A stretch of 64,000 nucleotides of DNA, taken from assembly GCF_945859705.1 (NCBI RefSeq), contig NC_079137.1, forward strand, positions 28,019,322-28,083,321, written 5' to 3'. Source of the DNA: Episyrphus balteatus (lineage: Eukaryota > Arthropoda > Insecta > Diptera > Syrphidae). Made by a program: the position numbers and the translations under genes. The notes beneath the pieces were generated by a model. It was not told where the DNA came from, searched no databases, and worked only from the letters and a program-made list of their open reading frames with translations. This document shows positions 47,509-59,876 of the stretch, in pieces. The first letter of the stretch is position 1. Every line of letters starts with the position of its first letter.

Positions 47509-47950
47509 GATATCGATACCTTCCCGTAAGAATAAGAATGTATTAAGCGACATTTCTCAAATTGAAACGCAAAAAAAGAGTGTGTGAACACATGTACACG
47601 CGACTGAAGTTATACTTCTCATTCAGTATTATGTAAATGAATTTCATTTGATATTTTTAATTTCTATTATTCAATTAATTAATCCACACTTCGTTTTTTA
47701 AATTTTTAGCAAGTGAACAATAAATTAATTCTTTCATCCTCCTCGCGTCCTGTAGTTTTCAATTTATTCTGTGAGGAAATGTATGGGCTGCACCATTTTA
47801 TTTTTGCTCTAGTTTCATTTGTATACATGATAGAACAACCAAAATGGTACAAAAACGTGGCGCTTAACTCGTAGTATATTTCCACATCAAAAAGTCATTT
47901 TCGAAAAAAATGTCGCTTCATGCATTCTTACGGGAAGGTATCGATATTTG
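47509..47950. repeat. Inverted-repeat element, type unknown
   Basis: ATATCGATACCTTCCCGTAAG at about 47510 is mirrored by CTTACGGGAAGGTATCGATAT at about 47929-47950, and the similarity continues inward through GAAGCGACATTT/AAATGTCGCTTC. The left arm has a 6-bp AAGAAT-type duplication. Non-coding interior of about 350 bp. Confidence 0.6.
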
Positions 47951-49783
47951 GGAAATTCAACTGCCTCTACGGCCTTAATTATGTTTCCAGTGAATGGAGT
48001 TAAGAGAGAGAGAGATTAAAAGAAGAATCACTCTTGTCAAATACTGTTTCTTCAAGCTTAAAAGCATGCAAGATGTAAGTAGCACATCTCTCTTTCAAAG
48101 AATTAGGGCTTCTCTGTGCAAATTTTCCTCAACTCGATCATGATGTAAGGGCCTACTAGAGCATGGCATTGATAAGAGCAAATGAAAACCTTGAGTGTTG
48201 TATTCCGAAAAATGTTCTTCGAGCAATGTTCTGTTTAGTGCTGCAGTGCCATCTGATTAAGTTTAGTTTATCGTTTTGGCTTTTAAATTCTCCCATCTCT
48301 TATTTCCATGGATTTTTTGTAGTTTTGGAATATATTAACGCATGGATTTATTATCAACTTAATGTAAAAAATCAATGACAGCTTGCGACGGAGCTGTTTT
48401 TTTTTTAACGAAATTTATCCTAGAATATATTTACATTAGTGCCACTTTAGATTAGAAATAAAATAATTTTGTGAAGCAATAAGGCAAATTAATATTTTCT
48501 CTTACAATACGAATGACATCCATTTGAAGCTGGGAAATAAATAAAACTGGTCCCTAAAGTTGGTATCAAACCAACAATACTAAAAATACTAAGTAAGCAG
48601 CTAAATATTTGATTGATGGACTCATTAACTTACCTCAATATCTATTTTTTCTTAAATCTATAAACCAAAAACTAAATCGAATAACCACAAAAACGTATCT
48701 CTCTAAGCTCTAGAGCATTATAATACAATCACCAAGCATTTCCTTAGATTTTCAAAACTGCCACAGTACACAATTTAAGATATATTTTTTATTTATAGAG
48801 AAATAACCAGTTTCTTATTCCTTTATTTAAAAACATACAACAGCTATACATTTTTTTTTTCAGGAAGATTCTTTTCTACGTACAAAATTTCTCCATACTC
48901 TCATACATACATATGTAGGTATGTACTGTACAAGTGTACATACATACATATATGTATTATATATAGACGAAAAAAAAACCTTTGGACTTTTGTAGTTTTA
49001 CGATATTATCCGTTGCACAGTTCCCTAACACGCATTCAATTTAACTGTGCACCATACAACAAACAAACTGACTTCTATCACATGCCAGCACCACAAACCC
49101 TGTTCTTTCTATAACCAAGGACAGACTTATTCTATTCAAATGCCTTATTGACTTGTTTGTATTTTATATATTTTGAAAAATTAGAGTTTTTAACAAAAAT
49201 ATATCATTAATATTGTACCGCAAGTTATTTTTGTTTGAACGTCCAAAGGTATAATACGAAGGCAAGGTGAAAAGGAGAGGTCGAAAATAAATCTCAACCT
49301 ATCCAAAGGTCTTTCAATAACAGTTATATGTTGAGATTTTTATTTATGATCTCTCAACAACCATTTTACTAAAAAAAATTACTTTCGATTTTGGTCAGTG
49401 AAAAACTTTTATTTGATTTTTTTTTAGTTTCTGTTCTACCGGTGTCCACTTATCGGTGAGAGAAAAAAATAAAAGCCTTTTGAAGACTTTTATTTTACAA
49501 GGTCCGTTAGAAAGTTTTGGTTTTGGAAACTAAGATAACTAGAAGAGTTGAGCAAATGTAAGGCAAATGCCACATGCCACATCTTAACAGAAATTGGACA
49601 GAAATTTCTTGAGCAACAGAATTTCTTCCAAGAGGTAAAAAACTAAATGGGTTTGAAAATTTCCATTTATGGTCTTCTCAACTTGTTCATTGCAACCAAG
49701 TGAACAGTAACCGGTGCCTTATCAATCATGAACTCAGAGGGAGGTTATAAATACCCAACTATAATAGGCATGAGCATGAGCAT
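47951..49783. other. No recognised gene; short microsatellite at 48.9 kb
   Basis: AT-rich sequence. 48900-48966 is a palindromic tract of ACATACATATGTATGT type. Short open frames carry no features. Confidence 0.45.
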
Positions 49784-50324
49784 AGGTGCGTTCTTTTTCT
49801 AACAATAGTTAACTATTGTTAACTATCGTTAACTTTTGTCGTTCCTAAACTACAAAATAGTTACGATTTGTAACTATTTGACAGATGAACATCGTTCCTA
49901 AACTCGTTTTGAAGTGTCAAATAGTTACAAATCGTAACTATTTCCAAATCACCTCCATGATGTGAGTTGAACCCTAAAGAGATTGTTGATGTGTCAAACT
50001 GTATGTTTTGTTTACAAAACAAACTCAAAGATTTTTTTTTCTTTTGGAAATAAGCGGACAAAAATGAAAATAAAAAGAGAGTTTTGTAATATTTTGATGA
50101 AAGATAATTTATTTTGAATAAAAAACAATTTTTTTTGTTTTAATAATGAAATAAAAGTATTCTCAAAAGAAATTTAGCTGATGGTTTGACAGTCTAACAA
50201 TCTCTAACAATAAATCGTTCCTAAATGATTTGTAAAAAATCCAACGATTTCTAACAATGGCACTTCAACAATAATTTTTGACATAACAACGATCGTTGAC
50301 TATTGTTAGAAAAAGAACGCACCT
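49784..50324. mobile_element. 541-bp MITE with 25-bp inverted repeats
   Basis: Starts AGGTGCGTTCTTTTTCTAAC and ends with its complement (GTTAGAAAAAGAACGCACCT). Flanks share CAT on both sides. The subterminal left region holds repeated GTTAACTATTGTTAAC words and a further inverted pair ATAGTTACGATTTGTAACTAT. The superfamily is not recognised. No transposase. Confidence 0.75.
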
Positions 50325-50971
50325 CATACATGGGCTAGTGTCAAAATAGTATATGCGACTGCAAGACGAAGAACTGATTAAATTTTCATTCAGTAAGAAG
50401 TTTGATAAACGAAAAGTGGATAATCTAATGAAAAACTATTTTAGAAATATTTTTTTTATGCGCATGATGGAAAATCAAAATGTAAATTGTGAAAGAAAAT
50501 TGTGCGAGCATGTGTTCATTATTGTTAAGGAGTTCGTTCGTTTTTGATATAAGCTAAAGCGAGCTCATGCCTATTTGTAGATGGGCCTTACAAGGGTTAG
50601 TCTTAATAAAAATAAGAATTTGTATTGACACTTTGACAAATACATCTTTGAGGTTGTAAAATTCAAGTTATAGACAACAACTCAAAAAGTAACAGAAAAG
50701 GCGAAAATATTGATGGTTACAAAAATTGTCATATCCTTATAATTTATCCATAGATTTTGAAGAAAATTATCTTTTTATCTTTGCCAGGAAGTGTACTACT
50801 CATGAAAAATTTAAATCAATGAGGATTCGAAAGATTTTGATTTTTTATTTCAGTAATAAAGTTTTTTATTGCAGAAATTTCATTTAAAAACTCGATTTTT
50901 TGAAAATGTTTTAATACATTGCACTTAAACATCTGGAGTGACCCAGAAAAGTTTTTTAGTGTTTTTTGATT
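50325..50971. other. No recognised gene
   Basis: AT-rich, one 64-codon open frame at 50353-50547 without features. No repeats matched within the window. Confidence 0.4.
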
Positions 50972-53004
50972 ACACGGTGTTACAAAAATGAGGTTTTAAA
51001 ATATACGCGGGCGGAGACCTATCAGGTTTTGTAGAGCTAGTCGCACTGAATACGAAACGGTATTTGAAAATCCCCTAACACCCCCAAAATCTGGAGTTAC
51101 GGGCAAAAAACGGTTTTTTGGACCTTCACCCATTGAAAAAATTCTAGCTTCGACAATTTTTTACCCATTTTCGATTTTTTTACAGTTTCTGATAGAAGAT
51201 AAATATACCTTTTTAACAATGTATAAAACATGTAACTCGGTTAAACCACTTAGAATTTATAAGATGTCAAAGTTCAAAAATTCAATTTTTTTTGTCATTT
51301 GCCCAACTTCGGCATCAATTTAAAGTATATGTTTTCAAAACAACATGCTATTTAAAAAATATATTCTAAAACTATATCCATTTCCCAATTGATCGAGGTA
51401 TTTGTTATGAAAATCACTTCAAAATTGGCTTAGAAAAAAAAATTTTTCGATTTCAACCCAGATACAGAAATTCGAACTTTTAGGTATAGAACAAAAATGT
51501 TGTTTCGGCACGTAGTAAGATAAGTTGGGCGCCAGGATTTGATTAAAGGTTTTTGTAGAGGAGCTCAATACAAACATTTTTTTTCTTTGGGAGGGGGGTC
51601 TATCTCCCCCCGTTTAGGTGGGAGGGGCATTTTTCTAAAAAAAATTATCAAAATAAAAAAAAATTATTAAAAAACAACGGCAACACTTACAGTAATAAAT
51701 GATACCATTTCCAAAAGGCAAAATTGTGCATTTGGTTCTAATTTCTAAATCAATATAATATTACCAATAGTGTTTGAAATAATCGATTTCAAAGTTAAAA
51801 ATAGGCGAAAAAAAATTTGTAAAAACTCATTTTATACTATTTTTGCCCAGACTGTGAATTTTAGTAAATAAATTACTTAAACAGAAAACTGCCTCAATTA
51901 ATTCCTTATCGAACAGTGAAAACTATATGTTTCTATGTCTTCTAGTTTTTGAGAAAATTGAAAAATAAAAACAAATAAAAACAAAAAATATTTTGAAAAA
52001 AGAAAAATCTGATAAAATAATTTTTCAATTTTCTCAAAAACTAGAAGACATAGAAACATATAGTTTTCACTGTTCGATAAGGAATTAATTGAGGCAGTTT
52101 TCTGTTTAAGTAATTTATTTACTAAAATTCACAGTCTGGACAAAAATAGTATAAAATGAGTTTTTACAAATTTTTTTTCGCCTATTTTTAACTTTGAAAT
52201 CGATTATTTCAAAAACTATTGGTAATATTATATTGATTTAGAAATTAGAACCAAATGCACAATTTTGCCTTTTGGAAATGGTATCATTTATTACTGTAAG
52301 TGTTGCCGTTGTTTTTTAATAATTTTTTTTTATTTTGATAATTTTTTTTAGAAAAATGCCCCTCCCACCTAAACGGGGGGAGATAGACCCCCCTCCCAAA
52401 GAAAAAAAATGTTTGTATTGAGCTCCTCTACAAAAACCTTTAATCAAATCCTGGCGCCCAACTTATCTTACTACGTGCCGAAACAACATTTTTGTTCTAT
52501 ACCTAAAAGTTCGAATTTCTGTATCTGGGTTGAAATCGAAAAATTTTTTTTTCTAAGCTAATTTTGAAGTGATTTTCATAAAAAATACCTCGATCGATTG
52601 GGAAATAGATATAGTTTTAGAATATATTTTTTAAATAGCATGTTGTTTTGAAAACATATACTTTAAATTGATGCCGAAGTTGGGCAAATGACAAAAAAAA
52701 TTGAATTTTTGAACTTTGACATCTTATAAATTCTAAGTGGTTTAACCGAGTTACATGTTTTATACATTGTTAAAAAGGTATATTTATCTTCTATCAGAAA
52801 CTGTAAAAAAATCGAAAATGGGTAAAAAATTGTCGAAGCTAGAATTTTTTCAATGGGTGAAGGTCCAAAAAACCGTTTTTTGCCCGTAACTCCAGATTTT
52901 GGGGGTGTTAGGGGATTTTCAAATACCGTTTCGTATTCAGTGCGACTAGCTCTACAAAACCTGATAGGTCTCCGCCCGCGTATTTTTTGAGTGTTACACC
53001 GTGT
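50972..53004. mobile_element. Foldback element, family C, full length (2033 bp)
   Basis: Ends ACACGGTGTTAC on the left and, inverted, ACACGGTGTAAC on the right. The arms (about 50995-51968 and 52018-52990) are reverse complements with only scattered differences around a 50-bp AT-only loop. Each arm has two parts: an outer segment shared with the solo arm at 18.2 kb, and an inner segment (GGGCGCCAGGATTTGATTAA, GGGAGGGGGGTCTATC, AACAACGGCAACACTTACAGT to CTAGTTTTTGAGAAAATTG) shared with 46.5-46.9 kb and partly with foldback B. No coding capacity. Confidence 0.9.
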
Positions 53005-55304
53005 TATTTACTCAGCTTTCAGGCGCAGTCTTTTCTGTTCAGATTTTTCGTATATTACTCAAGATATAGCCCGAATACTGGAAAAAACAACGACAAAAAA
53101 CTTTGAAAAGTCATATCTCGAAAACGTATCCATCGTAGTTTTTTTTAAAGTGATTTCCGAGTTCCTGAGGTCAAAGTACGAAAGAAAAAAATAGTGGGAT
53201 TGAGTATCCATTTTAATTAAACCAGTGTAATTAACCATTTTCCGACAAGAAACACCAAGAAAATTTGTTGTTTTTCAATTTATAATTTTTTCAAATGACA
53301 ATTTATAAATTAAAACAAAAACTAATTTCCTGTATAATGCGATTGAATTATAAAAACTAAAGGCCGACCTGAGAGATTGGTGCCCATTTTTGACAAACAA
53401 ATTTTGACAACGTTCGGAAGATATTACCTTATTGTGTGTACTGTGAATAAGAACGTATGCCCTATTTGCTCGATAACTAACAGTCCGCCTCTGCCTTTAT
53501 CATCTGTATTTTTGTACACTCCGGAACAGAATACAATACACGGTGGATGCTTTGGTGCATCTACCATCACGGTTAAGGGGTAGTTCGTTTCATCGTAGCT
53601 GTGCCATTTTTAAACCAGAAACTTAAATTGCCAGAAGTTAAACCACATCGCCATTTCGCTATAGCCGGGAATATAAGCGACAAAAAAAACAGAAATAATA
53701 CAAAACTGCCACCAGGCACTGCCACGAACAGGGAACAATTCTCTTTCAACATACTCCCTCATCCAGGACATTTTTATTCGTTGTGCCCTGCTTACCATGT
53801 CGGGCATAACAAAACCATTGGATACATCCCGAACTAGGTATACAAAACACCATCCAAACCCAGCATGGTTGGTTTGTGGGAGTTCCTGTTTCTGCTGAAA
53901 TGCATGACTATTTAGCAAGTCCACAGAGTGCATTACACTATCATGCACCAAGTAGCAGGAGCGGCAATCGGAGCTGGAGTAGGAATAACAAAAAAAAAAA
54001 TAAGGATATACGACAAAAAGTCATAAAATGTTGGAAATATATACAAAAAACTTAAAAAAAGAACGTCTTTCTATCGACTATTCATGTTCGCATTGTGTCA
54101 TACTGACTTACATTGCTAAAAAGGATTAAATAATGGCGATGAAGAGAATAGGGGAAAACAACCAAAGACGTAGACGGAGTCAGTACAGTGGAAAAAAATT
54201 TAAACGAAATAAGTTATTATCCTTTTGTGTTGGAGCTAGAAAGCTCATATCTCGCGTGAGATAGAGCTCTTTTAATAAATATCCTTTCGTCTGCAGCTAG
54301 ATTCATTGCGCCAGAGTGGTATCTTCTTAGGCTCACAAGCAGCATTTGAAAAAGGACAAAATCGTTCTCGCTACCGGAAGTGCATTCATTCATCGTGCGG
54401 AAAGAGTGTTTCTGACACACTAGGTTTCTTTCTGACAGGACGCAGTGGGCGGGTTGGTTTGTGAAAGACCAAGATCATCGTCACTGGGGGCTCGTCCCGA
54501 GCCTTAGACAGTCTCTTCTAGGGCCCGAGGGAAAGTTCCCATCGCATCCATTATGTTTTATTCACAAATGGAAATTTGCAATTTAAAATTAAAGTGAAGA
54601 AAGTTTTTTTTTCGCTTTCTTTTGACGTAAAGACGATATATGACATGGTATTCGAATTATTTATGGAAAGAAACTGAATTTAAACCTAGTGGGTTTTTTT
54701 TAAATTTTTTTTAAACGACTGGGTGGCATACCTACTTTTTCTTGGACTGGTAGTAAGTTTTTCTTGTCTAACTTTAAGAGGGTTCTGGATTCAAATTAAA
54801 ATTTGGGTCGAGTTAAATTGAATATGAAGGAGAGGAAAGTTAATTAAAACAAAAAAAAAGTGGTTGTCTGGTATAGGTCGTGTGCTTTTGTTAAAAAAGA
54901 ATGATTTATTGTTAAAAAATGTTTATAATAATAAATATTATATTAAAGTACTTAAGTTAAAGATTAAGACCTTTTTTTATTTTATCTGTATTTTTTGAAG
55001 AAAAACGGATTCACTTTTTGAATCCAATCATAATTTACAAGAAAAAGCTAAAAAAAAATAAACCATACTTAAAATATTTTATTCAAAACAATCATTTTTT
55101 TATGAAAAAAGTGAAAAACCCAAAAAATCTATTTTTTTATGGGTATGAAAAACTATAATAAATTTTATATCATCTCAAAACTTATTGTTCCAGCTTTACT
55201 TTAATATGATGCTTTAATCATATCTATACGATACCTAAGAACATAGTAAGAATTAAAACATTAAACATTACATATAACGGTACTTGCTCTAAAAAAAAAA
55301 AGTA
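53005..55304. other. No supported gene
   Basis: 53.35-54.55 kb is less AT-rich and has overlapping open frames on both strands (68, 78 and 113 codons), none with recognised domains or a credible start; treated as unassigned host DNA. 54.6-55.3 kb is AT-rich, with faint similarity to the region after repeat L copy 1. Confidence 0.4.
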
Positions 55305-55872
55305 TACATTTCATTTATTTATCTGTTAAAGAAAAAAGATTAAAATAAAAAACGTTTAAAAACGGCCAAAAAACCTTCCGCAAAAAAAAACTTGTTTTTC
55401 CCATTGTTCAGTGAAAAATCATTTTGAAAAATTCCAACATGCATTCCCCTTCCTATAATCACCACTTTGTCAAAGGACTACCACGTGTTTTAGTTTTAAA
55501 AAACCGTTCATAACTTGGTTTTAAATTTTTTTTTTAATTTTTTCAATACCTTTGTCAGCTTTGTCACAGTAAATTTATCTATCAATTAAAAAAAAATTCA
55601 TATTTCTAAAACGTATAGAAAATAGCCACTTTTTTACAGTTTTACACCTATTAACCCTAATTAATGATTGAATTCTTAGAAATCCTTTATTTGGTAGGTA
55701 ATATTCACCTTTAAGTTATAACTTTTTAAATAAGCTATAGAAGATTTTTGTATCTCTAATAGTTAATTTTTAATTGTAATTTATGCCACACTGCAAAAAG
55801 TTTCAGGCGCAACATGAGAAAATGGGGTCACTTTTTCGTGGATGCTGCCATGGTTCATCGATTTATAAGACG
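55305..55872. repeat. Dispersed repeat family L, copy 2 (inverted)
   Basis: Reverse complement of 20336-21130 with many substitutions and a roughly 200-bp gap relative to that copy. Its terminal block reads TGGTTCATCGATTTATAAGA. A shorter block GCATCGATTTATAA near 57198 may be a third remnant. Confidence 0.65.
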
Positions 55873-56447
55873 TCACGTGAAAAAATTGAGATTTACATAA
55901 ATATTGTTTCTCTTAAGAGTTTGAAAAGTAAATTAAAAATAAAGAAAATCTATTGAATATAAAATATATGTATGTTAATATTTGGTTCATAGTTTATGCT
56001 TAAGCAAATTAAACATTTTTTGGAACTGCAACAATGTAATTTTTTTTTCGCTCATTTTTGAATATAAAATTTGACAAGTAGCTGAAACCCATAGGCATAT
56101 TGTATTGGTGGTCTGTTTCTGCCCGCTTAGGCACGATAAAATTCTCCAAACCAATTCATCACAAAATAGCTCATCATAAAATATTTCATCTTGGAAAAAC
56201 CTTTTCCAAGACAATTCATCTAAAGCGATAAAAGTCATACTTCTTGGCTGCTCCAGCTTGGAAAGTAATTCTTTTTGGTAGACGTTGCTGAAATAATTTG
56301 GAGGGTAGTTAAAAAAAAATATTTTAACAGTTGTGTTGTAATACTTTAATTATTGTTTTGTCTAATTATAATTAAAATATTAAAATATTAAATAATTATT
56401 TATTTATTGATTTTAATGAAAACAAAAAATCATTATTTGTCTGTTAA
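55873..56447. other. No recognised gene
   Basis: AT-rich; an 83-codon minus-strand frame at 55987-56238 shows acidic repeats (DEIFYDELFCDELV) that come from a TTCATC-rich stretch and are probably not a gene. Confidence 0.4.
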
Positions 56448-56508
56448 GACGGTTTACGGACAATATTTTTACGTGATAACGTCAGAAGAAAACAGGGTGT
56501 GTGATTTA
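56448..56508 (+). repeat. Short repeat M, copy 2
   Basis: GGTTTACGGACAATATTTTT, ACGTGATAACGTC and AAGAAAACAGGGTGTGTG in the same order as the minus strand of 26722-26790. It lies just left of a MITE. Confidence 0.6.
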
Positions 56509-56539
56509 AAAAAGAAAAATGATTTATTTATTAATATAG

Positions 56540-56730
56540 TTATTAGGGTGGGTCAAAAAAATGAAAATTTGTTTTTTTTTGATTTGGTACTTCGAAAAGT
56601 CGATTGCTAGACACCTCTAGAATATATTCACCAAATATGAGCTCTTTATCTTAATTGGAAGGTCCTCCGCTTTTCAATTTTCCATTTGAACATCAAGCTT
56701 CTACTAAAAAAAATATACCCACCCTAATAA
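56540..56730. mobile_element. 191-bp MITE with TTATTAGGGTGGGT ends
   Basis: TTATTAGGGTGGGT at the left and ACCCACCCTAATAA at the right form a 14-bp perfect terminal inverted repeat. The interior is non-coding. Superfamily uncertain. Confidence 0.6.
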
Positions 56731-57272
56731 TTATGTTTTACTTTCTTGGGATTCGAAATCTGGAACTCTGGTGCAAACAACAAATTGTGCCCTTAATTAT
56801 GAAAGTGGACTTAGTCACTCCCAAAAATACGATCAAATCTAGCCTAAAGAGAATTATTATTTAAGGGGTAAAGTTTATTTGAAAGCGAAATTGCATTAAA
56901 TGAACTTCTTTATTGCTCCTTCAGTGATTTTATAAAAAAAAAATACAATTAAATCGTTATAAGAAAACTGTTACGTGTATATTTTTCTTTAAACAATGCA
57001 AAAAGTGACTTAGTAAACTTTCATAATCATGGGCCCAATTGTTAAACGGTTTTAAGACCTTATCTGCTGATCTTTATACGTACTAAGTTGGACCTTGCCT
57101 TATGTGACTTGGCCTTTAAGATGGAATTGCAATCTTTATACCAGGCTCAGGTAAAAATTGTGGATGAGTCATGCATTTTCATGCATGCAGCTAGTCTGCA
57201 TCGATTTATAAAAAATTATCACGTCAAAAATCTTAAAAGGCTCTTTTCTAATAGTCAATGATTTATTTGATA

Positions 57273-57302
57273 CAGGGCCCCAAAAGGCTAGCTACGCCAC
57301 TG
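57273..57302 (-). repeat. hAT-type terminal remnant
   Basis: Read on the minus strand this begins CAGTGGCGTAGCTAGCCTTT and continues TGGGGCCC, sharing CAGTGGCGTA with the 923-bp MITEs and matching common insect hAT-type ends. No partner end was found. Confidence 0.45.
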
Positions 57303-58597
57303 CTGATAAAAGAATCCTCATTGATTAATATTGTGTAATTTATAAATTAAATAACTGATATAGAAACTGAATTTTTTTTTAGGTAACATTAAGAACCAAG
57401 TAGTTCCAAAGTAGAAAGACAAGTAGGACTTTTGAAATTTAATTTTTTCAAAGTGTTTTAAGAATAACTCTTTTGTGCAAAATATAAGTTCAGTTATTCT
57501 CATCTCAATTAAAACAAATTCTTATACTCTCAATTTAATGCCTTTTTTACTTGTTATGTTTCTAATTAGAGGAAAAGGTGAATTAAGTGTTGCTTTTTGT
57601 GGATTTTATAAAAAAAAAAACTTTATTACCTACTTAGGAGTGGGAGATAAAAATATTTTTTCTTCTACTCGCATGCTTTGAGGAAGTCTAGGATTTCTAT
57701 TCACGGGGCTCATCTCGAAACTCATTTCTCTACGAACTGAAATATTTATCATTTAGATATGTACATTTCGTATCCCTTTGGCCATTTATAAAAAAAAAGA
57801 TGTGTTGATCATGATAGTGTAATTGAATGCTACCATCAACTACAAAATTTGCTAAGTCAAACATTTTCTATTTATGTTATTCAAAACGCTTTTCACTTTT
57901 ACCCGCTTAGAGGGGTTTTCAAAAAATAAAAAAAAAACTAGCTTTTTGATGAACTCGTATAATTACTTTTCATTCTTTGTGTGAGGGCTACAAAGCAAGG
58001 ATATATGGAGCATATTGCAGGAACTACGTAAGGAATAGAAAATAATGTTTCTGATGAAACATTCCTATATTTAAATAGAATACTTAACTACTATATTTTA
58101 TTAAAATTGCATGCAAGAGAGAATATAATGTTGGTGTAGAGTTTCCAATTAATGGAACTGAGAAAATTAAATATTAGAGAAATAAATGATAATAAAATAT
58201 TGTATAAGTAGGTACAGGCATGCTATTGAATTTTATTTAGAGACAATTTCTTAATAAATTTTATAAAGTCAGATACAAATAAAAATAATGCATTGAACTT
58301 TTTATTAAGATTATATAATGATCAAATTTACTTATAATTTGTATGCCCTTGTGTCTAGGTATAGATTGTGTTAACCTTGAATATTGTGATATTTATTTTT
58401 ATTAAATATAGCACTTTTCCCACATTTTGAAAAAAAAAGTTATGCAGTGCCTAAGTAGACAATAATCTAAAAAATAAATATCTTAAGGTTTAATACTTTG
58501 GTTGGGTACATCTCTAGACGTAAAAACACGCCTTACGATCAATATCATTGAAGAGTTTCATATGAGAAAATTTGTTTTTCGAAACAATTTCAGAAGA
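57303..58597. other. No recognised gene
   Basis: AT-rich sequence without supported coding frames. GATGTGTTGATCATGAT near 57800 also occurs at about 21391, downstream of the Jockey ORF2. Confidence 0.4.
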
Positions 58598-59309
58598 GCA
58601 TGTACTTGGCTATGTGAAGCTGGCACCCCCAAATGCAAATTTTTTTTTAAACCTGTCTGGTTCGATTGCCCAAGGTTAGCCCAGGATAGCCCAAGATTTT
58701 TTTTCGTTAGCCCACCCTTAGTTTTAAAATTATAACAGAATTATTTTTTTTCACCTCAAAAATCACAAAAAAAAAACTTTTTTTTATTCTATGTAAAAAT
58801 TGTTGGTTTTGCACTGTGGTTCGATTGCCCAACGTTAGCCCAGGATAGCCCAACTTTTTTTTTCTTGATTGCACTATTTTTTCAAAAGATACAACAAAAA
58901 ACTTTTTTTCATATCAGAAACCGAAATAATTTTAATTTTGTTTTCCTGTGAAAAAATCGGTAGTTTAAAACCGGGGTTTGTTTGCCCAAGGTTAGCCCAG
59001 GATAGCCCAACTTTTATTTTTGCTATCCTAAGCTTAGTTTAAAAATTATAGAAGAATTAGTTTTTATTCACCACACCAAAAAAAAAGTACGTATACACCT
59101 CAGTGACCCTTTCTTAATTTATAATTAAGAACAATTAAATTTACTGGTGTTTGCATTGCGCCTCAAATGAATTTGAATTAACATTTTCAATTGATTGAGT
59201 GTAGTCCATATAACATTCCTGTTAAGGAGCTTAAGTTGGCATTTAACATTAAAAACCATACAAATAATTTTTCAAGTCTCAAAATCAATTTTTTTTTTTG
59301 TTTGCCATA

Positions 59310-59762
59310 CACAGAGAAAAATAGACCACATAAAATAGAACAAAAACAATAAGATTTCTCTATGGTTTTCATCCAAGAAGGAAACCTTATTAAAACAATC
59401 GGGTTTTCCTTATTGTTTTAAAATCTGCACTTGTAGGGTTTTGAAAAGAAAAAAAAAGAAAAAAAACGACGACCAGGCTGGGAATCGAACTGGAGACTTC
59501 AAATCATTAGTCGCCCACCTTACCACCTGAACCAAGCTGCCATTAAAATATTGATAGCGATTTTTGTTCTAGTGCTAAGTTGTAAAAAAAATCAACTTTT
59601 CAGTCAAATTTTAATAAGATTTTCTCTATAAAAATAATGAGAAATCTCCTTAAAAAAACCTTATTAATCGTTGATTTTAATAAGATTTCCTTATGAAATG
59701 TATGGACGGTAAAACAATATGGCAATCTGTTAGTTTTTAGCGGGTCATATTTTTCTCTGTGT
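59310..59762. mobile_element. Nested 453-bp element with CACAGAGAAAAATA ends and TA duplication
   Basis: CACAGAGAAAAATA at the left and TATTTTTCTCTGTG at the right, each bordered by TA, fit a TA-duplicating MITE. The interior includes a tRNA-like stretch (59470-59541) and repeated AATAAGATTT/CCTTATT words. Confidence 0.6.
59470..59541 (-). repeat. tRNA-like sequence (SINE-like)
   Basis: On the minus strand: an A-box-like TGGTTCAGGTGGTAAGG, then GGGCGACTAATGATTTGAAG and the B-box-like AGTTCGATTCCCAGCC. The arrangement matches tRNA-derived repeats; the acceptor stem is not convincing, so a functional tRNA gene is unlikely. Confidence 0.55.
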
Positions 59763-59876
59763 ATAAGTAACTAGAAAAGCTACATGCTTAGTAAAATATA
59801 TCCAAACGTATTTCAAAAGTAACAACAAATATAAAATTGTGTGAAGTGATTGCTTTTTCAGAACACGAAAAAACAC

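Noticed and set aside
53377..53951. Overlapping frames on both strands in a GC-richer patch
   Set aside because: No start context, domain or splice structure distinguishes one strand; coding status cannot be supported.
59470..59541. A functional tRNA gene
   Set aside because: A and B boxes are visible but the acceptor stem does not pair convincingly and the sequence sits inside a transposable element.
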